From Candidatus Methylaffinis lahnbergensis (GTDB lineage Bacteria; Pseudomonadota; Alphaproteobacteria; Rhizobiales; Beijerinckiaceae): a DNA stretch of 32,537 bases. A model generated the notes under the pieces. That model saw only the letters and a list, made by a program, of their open reading frames with translations. It was not told the DNA's origin and did not search any database. The translations under genes and the position numbers were made by a program. Where the stretch lies: NCBI GenBank assembly GCA_002890675.1, contig PEFW01000035.1, positions 1 to 32,537 on the forward strand. The letters are read 5' to 3'. Below are positions 18,974-25,028 of the stretch, piece by piece. Within the stretch, counting starts at the first letter, position 1. The number at the start of each line of letters is the position of its first letter.

Positions 18974-20055
18974 TCATTTTGATTTCCGAGCCTTTTGTCG
19001 CGCCGCGTCCGCTTGGCGGACTGCTGCCAAGTCAACCGGCGCATAGGTTTTCTGCAAATTCGCCGATGATGCGAAGTCGTTGGCGAGCTTGTTGCCGATC
19101 AGCTCCGCGCTGGCGCCGCCCCGCAGCCCTTCGACCGCGCCGGAGCGGCGGAAATCGGCCAGCGTCCGGGTTTCGCCCGGCCCAAAGACAATTATGCGCA
19201 CGTCCCGGAAGTCATCGCCAAGCGTGTCCTTGGAATAGGCGCGGCCGGACCGATTCCTAAAAATGGGGGAGGCTGGAGCAATCTCGATTCCGAGCCTCAC
19301 CAGATAGGTGTCGAGAACGCGGCTCGCGCGTCGCGTGATGGTTGCGGCGGGGCCAACATAAACACGTCCCCATGGCTATCCCTGACGCGCTGGGCAGGCG
19401 TGAGGCTCCGAACGTCAACCGGGGAAAGCGAAGAATCCCACGCCACGGCGATGGCGGCGGCGAGGCCGCGATATCCGGCCCGCCACGCGCCCTTGACCAG
19501 CAAGGCGGCTTCCCGGTAGCTCCAAAGTGCCTGCCTGCGCTCCGGCTCCTTGTTACGCACGCCTAGCGATGGATCCGCGTCCCGCTGGCAATATCCCATT
19601 GCGGCAGAGACGCGCCAAAGCGCGCGCCAAATCTTGATAACCCGGTGCGCTTCCCGCCTTGAAACCTTCCCTTCGACCATCCCCCTGAAGCCGCTGATAT
19701 GCTCAAGCATGACAGTGTGCGGGCGAACGTCGCCGAAGACGCGCCCAATGTGGAACCACGCGCGTTCCCATTCCTCGCGCGTGCGCGGCGCCTTCGCCGA
19801 CCATTCGGCCGTCCCGCGATAGCGCTGGAACGCTTCGGCAAGCGACCCGGCTGGCATAAGTGGGATGATCGGCCTTTGCTTTGCCGCGGCGTATTCTTTC
19901 CAGCGTGCTAGGCAATCGGCGGCTTTTCGCCACGCCTCGGGGCCGTCCGGTCCGCACGCGACAGGCTCAAATCCGGCTTCCCGCATGACGCGCGTCGGCT
20001 GCCAATAGCCGCGGCCGTTTTTGGCGACGTAGTACGGGATCTTGACGCGCCCCAT
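18974..20055 (-). pseudogene. Tyrosine recombinase (phage/island integrase), frameshifted
   Basis: The main piece (from ATG at 20055, MGRVKIPYYVAKNGRGYWQP) carries a core-binding domain (SLAEAFQRYRGTAEWSAKAPRTREEW) and the start of the catalytic domain (LAAAIAVAWDSSLSPVDVRSLT). This piece ends at 19297 after VFMLAPPQPS, where the frame shifts. The second piece reads RASRVLDTYLVRLGIE...IFRNRSGRAYSKDTLGDDFRDVR, TRTLADFRRSGAVEGLRGGAS (the HxxR-type box with D in place of H) and NLQKTYAP with the tyrosine. A one-base shift or short deletion separates them near 19330-19360. Its place next to tRNA-Asp fits an island integrase whose activity is now probably lost. Confidence 0.75.
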
Positions 20056-20059
20056 GTGG

Positions 20060-20281
20060 CTACTCGCCGGCGAGCCGGGCCGCAACGACGTCTGCGGCAT
20101 TTCTTGCGATGCCAATTTCCGGTTGCGCCACCTCTTGCTTGCCATCAACGGGGGTCAGGACGCGAATTGTTCCATTCGGGGTAACCTCGACCCCGCTTAC
20201 CCTCAACCCGGCCTGCTCGACCGCCCGTATCGCCCTCGAAGCCTCCCTTTGCCGCCAGCGGACAGGCCCATGCGTCGTCAT
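20060..20281 (-). CDS. Small conserved-type protein encoded upstream of the integrase (73 aa)
   Basis: MTTHGPVRWRQREASRAIRAVEQAGLRVSGVEVTPNG...RVLTPVDG has a basic N-terminal helix and a short beta-rich part. Similar short proteins often precede tyrosine integrases in Rhizobiales islands (recalled pattern), where they may act as recombination or excision accessory factors. The ATG at 20281 has GGGGGTTGAG upstream; a TTG at 20290 is possible. The stop lies four bases before the integrase ATG, so both are one operon. Confidence 0.55.
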   Translation of the reverse strand: MTTHGPVRWRQREASRAIRAVEQAGLRVSGVEVTPNGTIRVLTPVDGKQEVAQPEIGIARNAADVVAARLAGE

Positions 20282-20578
20282 GAAACTCAACCCCCAAAAA
20301 ACGCGTTACGCACCCCAAAACGCCCACAAACGCGGCGCGACGTCAAAAGCTTTTTTCGCAAATTCCCGCTATTCACATTTTGAATAAAAATAAAAAGCTT
20401 GACTCCCTTTTTTGCTCGCATCTTCCGGCGCTTAGAGCCGTACATCTTTGCGAGTTTTGCACATGTTGTCCACACTTTGGAATCGTTCTAAAAAGTTCGC
20501 CACCGCATCTACCCTAGGATCGATTTTTCCTGGCCTCCGCCGCGGCTCTCGCGGCATGTTTAGCGTAAGGCTGCCCGC
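20282..20578. other. Integrase promoter region, AT-rich, no gene seen
   Basis: This stretch precedes the integrase operon (minus strand). It contains an AT-rich block near 20380-20405 with ATAAAAATAAAAAGC, and the surrounding sequence has lower GC than the core genes. Probably promoter and attachment-arm DNA; no specific sites can be named. Confidence 0.35.
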
Positions 20579-20791
20579 CTAAGCTCCGTCGCTGGGTTCT
20601 CCGAGAGTGAACCCCAGCTCCCGCCCGCGACGGATGAAGACGAGTATCCGCGTTTCTTTTGGCCCATAAACCCGACGCCGGCTTTCGGTGCGCGGCGGGG
20701 CTGGCAGCATACCGATCTTTTCATAGTAGCGGATCGTCTCGATATGTACGCCGCAGAGGCGCGACAACTCGCCGATTGGGCATACGGTCCG
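20579..20791 (-). pseudogene. MerR-family regulator, N-terminal DNA-binding fragment
   Basis: The frame reads CPIGELSRLCGVHIETIRYY, EKIGMLPAPPRTESRRRVYG and IRRGRELGFTLGE, the complete MerR winged-HTH with the IGMLPAPPRTE wing. It then stops abruptly (PSDGA and a stop at 20579). There is no effector domain and no in-frame ATG: a stop precedes CPIGEL within a dozen codons, and the ATG at 20818 is in another frame. Its 5' side abuts the IS1182-type transposase region. I infer truncation by insertion on the upstream side and a deletion or frameshift on the other. Confidence 0.65.
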
Positions 20792-20901
20792 CTGTTTTGC
20801 ATGTTACCGCGCGACCCATTGTGCAGAATCCAAGCAGACTGTGTGGAAAGCCGGGCTGACCGGATTCCGTTGTCGCGGCTGGTGCGATAGAATCGGCCGC
20901 C

Positions 20902-21309
20902 ATGACACACATTTCTGGATTCGAACGTTCGCAGCTTCTGTTGTTGCCGGAGGCGGTGGACGATTATGTCGGCGCTGATAATCCGGTGCGGTTCATCGAC
21001 GCTTTCGTCGATGGACTCGACCTGGCGGGGGCGGGATTTCGTCGCGTCACGCCGAAGGCGACGGGCTGTCCCGGCTACGCGCCGGCCGATCTGCTGAAGC
21101 TGTACATATACGGCTATCTCAACCGGGTGCGGTCGAGCCGCCGGCTTGAGGCCGAATGTTATCGTAACATTGAGATCATCTGGCTGTTGCGAAGCTTGAA
21201 GCCGGACTTCAAGACCATCGCCGATTTCAGGAGCGACAATCGCGCCGCGTTCAAAAAGGTTTTCCGGGAGTTCGTGATCCTGTGCCGGCGGCTTGATCTG
21301 TTTGGGCGC
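20902..21309 (+). pseudogene. IS1182-family transposase, N-terminal third
   Basis: MTHISGFERSQLLLLPEAVDDYVGADN..., DLLKLYIYGYLNRVRSSRRLE, IEIIWLLRSLKPDFKTIADFR and FKKVFREFVILCRRLDLFGR match the N-terminal region of IS1182-family transposases, which are about 450-550 residues long. Homology stops after LFGR at 21309; what follows (GPRGEGYPPSTPP) is unrelated and includes a short inverted repeat at about 21316-21337. The catalytic DDE part is missing, so it is inactive. The element's left end must lie near 20800, where the merR fragment breaks. Confidence 0.8.
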
Positions 21310-21412
21310 GGGCCACGGGGGGAGGGATACCCTCCCTCGACTCCCCCAAGCGCCAACGTATTGCGTCGTCGCCGTCAGTTCCTACATGCGTAGCTATTGT
21401 TGGAGGAGACGC

Positions 21413-22072
21413 ATGTTTTTTGATCCTTCATCGGACGACCCTAAGGCAAACTCGTGCAATGGAACCGGTGGCGGTGACGGTAACGATTTGGACAAAGAAA
21501 TTGCCAAGCACGTTTCGAATTTGCACGACCTACATAAGAGGTTGAATCCTGACGCCCAGGTGTCGCGGGACAATGTTGAGCTGGCATTCCAGCAGATCGA
21601 CGCACTCCGGGATTTCCTGTGGGGTGGCCTTGATCCTATGGTCCGCTTTCTTGGCCCACGCGTCGTCGGAAGCTGGCATCAGATGGACCCCGAGCACTTG
21701 GAGGAATGCCTCAAGATCGGCTGCGACGAGCGGACGATCAAGGCACACAAGAAGCTCGTTCGCCGCGGGTTAGCGCGGCCACCCGGATCGGCCGGTCTTA
21801 TTGAACTGGCGACGGATGTCTTCAATCCAAAGACAGCAGAGTTCAAGGATTATCGGGACCGCCTGCGCGACAACATCCTTTACAGGATGCGCGATATCGG
21901 ACTTTGGCACGTCGGCGACGTGCAGATGAAGCAAGGGAAAAACGGTACGCCGTATCATCCTGGCTATGTTATCACTGCGGGACCTATATTGATGGCTTTC
22001 CATAAGCACATTTTGGGACCGTACACCGCGTGGTACCAGCAATTCATGAGCGACCTTCTTCGGAAAGGATGA
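21413..22072 (+). CDS. Protein of unknown function (219 aa)
   Basis: The start at 21413 (MFFDPSSDDPKANSC) has a strong GGAGGAG seven bases upstream and is preferred to a longer frame from 21293 that runs through IS1182 debris. The protein is soluble, with a helical middle (HLEECLKIGCDERTIKAHKK) that could include a helix-turn-helix and a conserved-looking C-terminus (YHPGYVITAGPILMAFHKHI). I do not recognise the family. Its stop is followed within five bases by the next ATG, so it is likely co-transcribed with 22078-22200. Confidence 0.6.
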   Translation: MFFDPSSDDPKANSCNGTGGGDGNDLDKEIAKHVSNLHDLHKRLNPDAQVSRDNVELAFQQIDALRDFLWGGLDPMVRFLGPRVVGSWHQMDPEHLEECLKIGCDERTIKAHKKLVRRGLARPPGSAGLIELATDVFNPKTAEFKDYRDRLRDNILYRMRDIGLWHVGDVQMKQGKNGTPYHPGYVITAGPILMAFHKHILGPYTAWYQQFMSDLLRKG

Positions 22073-22077
22073 CGTCA

Positions 22078-22200
22078 ATGCGTTTCATAATCATCGCGGC
22101 TTTGATCGCGCTTGGTCTCATAAGCTGCCTACCGATTGGCGGCTATCTACCGTTTGGCGTTACCCCTGCTCTCGCGGATGCGCGGAATGGCACCCTCTGA
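22078..22200 (+). CDS. Small secreted or membrane peptide (40 aa)
   Basis: MRFIIIAALIALGLISCLPI begins with an ideal signal or anchor helix, then GGYLPFGVTPALADARNGTL. AAGGAT lies upstream, inside the end of the preceding gene. A cysteine follows the hydrophobic stretch (LISC), which resembles a lipobox, so a lipoprotein is possible, as is signal-peptidase cleavage after LADA. Unknown function; the overlap and ribosome site support a real gene. Confidence 0.45.
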   Translation: MRFIIIAALIALGLISCLPIGGYLPFGVTPALADARNGTL

Positions 22201-22326
22201 GAGCAAGCTGTCATGCGCTGGCCCGATTGTGGGCACACGGGGGAGGGGAGAAAGCCCCGGGGGTTCGCGGGAGGGGACGTTGCGCTCTCGCGATTTGAAA
22301 GGCGGTTAATGTCAGCTTGTCCTCAT

Positions 22327-22349
22327 CGCGGCCCAATAGTTGGGCCGCG
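22327..22349 (+). promoter_or_regulatory. Strong hairpin in the leader of the 22368 gene
   Basis: Ten-base arms CGCGGCCCAA and TTGGGCCGCG with a TAG loop end 18 bases before the ATG at 22368, just upstream of its GAGAGG ribosome site. No T-run follows, so it is not a standard terminator. It could protect the mRNA 5' end or control translation. Confidence 0.5.
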
Positions 22350-22367
22350 CTTAAGAGAGGACCCGAG

Positions 22368-22949
22368 ATGTCTGACATCAAGAATCGCCTCAAGGCCGCA
22401 ATCCTGTTCGCGGGCCTCGTTTTCACCGGCGCGCCGGCGTTCGCTAACGCCTTCTACGACGCGAAGGTCGCCCCCTACCGCGATAAACTCGAAGCGAAGG
22501 TCGCGCCGGTGATGAGGGAGATCGACACCGGTATCAACGACCTTCGCAAGGGTGGCCATGACCCCGATAAGATCGCCTTCAAGACGAACGATGGTTCCTT
22601 CAAAATCTTGCCCGAGCTGCAGGCGTTGATTGCGTCGCAGAAGGCGGAGGTCTCGAAGAAAATTGATGACGCCGCCAACCGGTGCTCGTCGGAGTTGAAG
22701 CCGTTCCAAGACACGACGGATGCGCTTGTCACTCTCAGCACGGGCGGCCTCAACAAGCTGCTGCCCGAGCGCATGACCCACATCGAAATCGGGGAGATTC
22801 TCGATGGCAAGCCGCTCGGCGACGACGGCGCGTTGATTCCCCTTTTCCGTGATCAGCTGCTTCACGCGATCGGCGTTGACCCCCATGACAAGGGTTTCGT
22901 GACGGGTCTTATCGTCGATCCCATCAACACCATCCTCGGTCGCCGCTGA
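22368..22949 (+). CDS. Secreted/periplasmic protein of unknown function (193 aa)
   Basis: A signal peptide (MSDIKNRLKAAILFAGLVFTGAPAFA in outline, residues 1-26, cleaved before NAFYDAK) is followed by a largely helical protein with EAKVAPVMREIDTGINDLRK and LPELQALIASQKAEVSKKID. A single cysteine is visible in NRCSSEL. I recognise no enzyme motif. The ATG at 22368 has GAGAGG upstream. An excellent intrinsic terminator follows at 22974-23000, so the transcription unit from 21413 may end here. Confidence 0.65.
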   Translation: MSDIKNRLKAAILFAGLVFTGAPAFANAFYDAKVAPYRDKLEAKVAPVMREIDTGINDLRKGGHDPDKIAFKTNDGSFKILPELQALIASQKAEVSKKIDDAANRCSSELKPFQDTTDALVTLSTGGLNKLLPERMTHIEIGEILDGKPLGDDGALIPLFRDQLLHAIGVDPHDKGFVTGLIVDPINTILGRR

Positions 22950-22973
22950 TCGAAAACAACGACGAAGATGAAC

Positions 22974-23000
22974 AGGCGGAGCAAATTGCTCCGCCTTTTT
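22974..23000 (+). terminator. Intrinsic terminator
   Basis: Ten-base arms AGGCGGAGCA and TGCTCCGCCT with a three-base AAT loop, followed directly by TTTTT. It lies 25 bases after the stop of the secreted-protein gene. Confidence 0.9.
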
Positions 23001-23325
23001 ATTATCGATCTGCTACCTCGGAGGCGGTTCACTTCAAAGCAAGGTTCTTGTGCAAAAGAAATCTGCACAGCGCAGAAAAGCCCTGCAACATAAGGCTAGG
23101 GTGCAGTTTTTGACCCCTAAAGATTAGCGCCTTGAATGTTCCGATGGCTTGGGAGTGGCAGCATTCGGGCGGGTCGCTTCCCTCTGATAATGCGCTACGA
23201 TTTGGCTAACCCCGTCTCCACTGGCGACGCTTTCCTTGAGTGTTTCAAGGTGTGCTTCGCGGTTGTTCCGCGCATAGATTCCTGCCCCGCCTTTTCGAGC
23301 CGCTTGTTCTTCGTGAATTTGGAGC

Positions 23326-23490
23326 GCATGCCAATCGCTTTCGGCAGGATGGTTGAGCCAAGTCCAAAAGGCGCGGCGGCTCTTGCGCTTTCACCGTGTC
23401 GCACAAACCGCCTCGACCGGCGGCGCACCGTTCCCAAGGATCAATTGACCGCCGAAGACATCGGCGGGCCGTGGCGGCCCCGTTGAATGA
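23326..23490. repeat. Copy 1 of a ~165-bp imperfect direct repeat
   Basis: This segment matches 24072-24235 through most of its length, for example TTTCGGCAGGATGGTTGAGC, GGCGCGGCGGCTCTTGCG and CACCGTTCCCAAGGATCAAT. It has scattered substitutions and one single-base indel near 23401-23410. Both copies keep the plus-strand frame PKDQLTAEDIGGPWR near the end, but the indel breaks any longer shared frame. The nature of the repeat is unknown. The flanking stretches 23001-23325 and 23491-23530 show no gene. Confidence 0.8.
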
Positions 23491-23530
23491 TTAAGCCTTG
23501 GGTGAAGTGCGGCTTGGCGTACTCACTGCT

Positions 23531-23800
23531 TTATCGAGGTGCCGGTGCAGTACCATTCGGATAGCAGAATATTGAATTACCCCCGCTTTGCCATTTTCCC
23601 ACAGCTACAATGCAACGTATATTGGGGTTGCTCGGCGGAGTGATCTCAAACAAATTAGCCCCGGATGGCCCGGTGCCCCCGTGGCCGGTAATTAATTCTT
23701 GAAACGGTTTCAAATCTTCAGCAAGTGCTGGGGGCGTTGCTGTGCCAGCAACCACCATAAGACCTAATCCGGCAGCAGACGATTTAAATTTATTGTTCAT
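23531..23800 (-). CDS. Small secreted protein (89 aa), unknown function
   Basis: MNNKFKSSAAGLGLMVVAGT...PPALAEDLKPFQELI has a signal peptide cleaved after ALA. The mature part holds two cysteines (IRCIVAVGKW and SIFCYPNGT) that could form a disulfide in the periplasm. GGAACG lies before the ATG at 23800, and the upstream DNA to about 24000 is AT-rich and promoter-like. It lies on the opposite strand between the two copies of the 165-bp repeat. No family recognised. Confidence 0.55.
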   Translation of the reverse strand: MNNKFKSSAAGLGLMVVAGTATPPALAEDLKPFQELITGHGGTGPSGANLFEITPPSNPNIRCIVAVGKWQSGGNSIFCYPNGTAPAPR

Positions 23801-24071
23801 AAACGTTCCATCGTAAGAAGTTGGGTGAATGCCGAAGCAACTAGACGAGCAATAGCAAGCTTACTCGGAAATAACAAAAACAACGCTATATTCTACATTC
23901 TGGTGTGAATACACGTTAACCATACTTGTGCCACCGTCACTGTGTTGTGTGCATCATCAAGAATTATGCTCGTTGACTTTGGCTCTCAAAAACGTTCGTT
24001 TTTGAGAAAGGTGATGTTGTGGAAGAATTGCCGGAAGTCGAAATCCTTGAAGCTTTTCGCGCGCGTCACGC

Positions 24072-24235
24072 CCATGCCGTGCTTTCGGCAGGATGGTTGA
24101 GCCAAGTTCAAAAGGCGCGGCGGCTCTTGCGTTTTCATCGTGTGCGAACGGGCCGCCTCGACCGGCGGCGCACCGTTCCCAAGGATCAATTGACCGCCGA
24201 AGACATCGGAGGGCCTTGGCGTTCCCGTGCATAAT
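24072..24235. repeat. Copy 2 of the ~165-bp imperfect direct repeat
   Basis: Partner of 23326-23490, about 745 bases away in the same orientation. A plus frame from 24019 runs through it (LSAGWLSQVQKARRLLRFHR ... PKDQLTAEDIGGPWRSRA, stop near 24234), but copy 1 cannot keep that frame, so coding is doubtful. It ends about 20 bases before the toxin-antitoxin operator at 24253. Region 23801-24071 otherwise shows only AT-rich DNA. Confidence 0.8.
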
Positions 24236-24252
24236 TAAAAGGGCTTGCAAAA

Positions 24253-24272
24253 GTGTGCCAATTTTGGCACAC
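24253..24272. promoter_or_regulatory. Operator-like palindrome before the toxin-antitoxin genes
   Basis: Nine-base arms GTGTGCCAA and TTGGCACAC separated by TT, 11 bases before the toxin ATG. Antitoxins of this class repress their own operon through such inverted repeats, so this is the likely antitoxin binding site, overlapping the promoter or leader. Confidence 0.7.
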
Positions 24273-24283
24273 TCATTCCTTGA

Positions 24284-24631
24284 ATGATCGACTGCAGCAA
24301 GAAACTGCCCGCGCGGTTCTATCTGAACGCGGCGGGGCGCAATCCGGTGCGCGAATGGATTCTGGAATTATCCGCCGCCGACCGGCACACGGTCGGCACG
24401 GACATTCAGAAGGTCGAATTCGGATGGCCGATTGGGCGACCGCATTGCGCACCCCTCGGCAAGGGCTTGTGGGAGGTGCGCTCCGCGCTCGACAGCAACC
24501 GGATCGCGCGGGTGATTTTCTGCATGGGCGACGGTTACATGATCTTGCTGCACGGCTTCATCAAGAAGACGCAGAAGACGCCGCAAGCGGACATTGACCT
24601 TGCCCTGAAACGCAAACGAGAGGTGACGTGA
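24284..24631 (+). CDS. higB: HigB/RelE-like toxin (phage-derived Gp49-like family)
   Basis: A 115-residue ribosome-dependent mRNA interferase-type toxin. Motifs of the family are NPVREWILELSAADRHTVG, GWPIGRPHCAPLGKGLWEVR (the PLGKGLWEVR block), ARVIFCMGDGYMILLHGFIK and KKTQKTPQADIDLALKRK. The order toxin then antitoxin is that of HigBA-type and related loci. The stop overlaps the antitoxin ATG (TGATG), so both are translated together. The start at 24284 lacks a strong ribosome site. Catalysis is inferred from the family. Confidence 0.85.
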   Translation: MIDCSKKLPARFYLNAAGRNPVREWILELSAADRHTVGTDIQKVEFGWPIGRPHCAPLGKGLWEVRSALDSNRIARVIFCMGDGYMILLHGFIKKTQKTPQADIDLALKRKREVT

Positions 24632-24924
24632 TGGTCAAGAGACGGAAAGGCAGCGTGAGCCAAGAGACCTTTGACGACTTCCTTGCCAATCAAGGCATGC
24701 TGGGAGCGTGCGAGGATCATGCCATCAAGGAAATCATCGCCGAGCAGCTTGCCGCCGCGATGGAGGAGCAAGGCATCACCAAAGTCGCAATGGCGGCGCG
24801 GATGAAAACCAGTCGCCGCCAGCTTGACCGGCTTCTTGACCCTGCTATCCCGTCGGTCACCCTCGACACCTTGCGCCGCGCCGCAAGCGCCGTTGGCCGC
24901 ACCTTGCGCGTCGAATTGACTTAA
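24631..24924 (+). CDS. higA: HigA-like XRE-family antitoxin
   Basis: A 97-residue helix-turn-helix antitoxin that neutralises the preceding toxin and represses the operon. The HTH is in IIAEQLAAAMEEQGITKVAM / ARMKTSRRQLDRLLDP, followed by SVTLDTLRRAASAVGRTLRV. The ATG at 24631 has GAGAGGTG upstream; a GTG at 24628 is also possible. No other genes separate it from the MmeI-like gene that starts 100 bases later, so the TA pair may stabilise the defence locus. Confidence 0.85.
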   Translation: MVKRRKGSVSQETFDDFLANQGMLGACEDHAIKEIIAEQLAAAMEEQGITKVAMAARMKTSRRQLDRLLDPAIPSVTLDTLRRAASAVGRTLRVELT

Positions 24925-25028
24925 CGGGACGGGTGCGCGACGCGATGTAAGCTGCGATTTCAACCTCGTCTGATAGGCGGTGATGCCGGAGCCGACTAGG
25001 CAGGGTTTCAAAGGCGCGTGGGGGCTGG

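Noticed and set aside
21293..21412. Upstream extension of the 219-aa gene to 21293
   Set aside because: Runs through IS1182 debris with no ribosome site, whereas 21413 has GGAGGAG.
24019..24234. 71-codon ORF through repeat copy 2 (MEELPEVEILEAF...)
   Set aside because: Copy 1 of the repeat cannot maintain the same frame, so conservation is not of a protein; kept as a repeat only.
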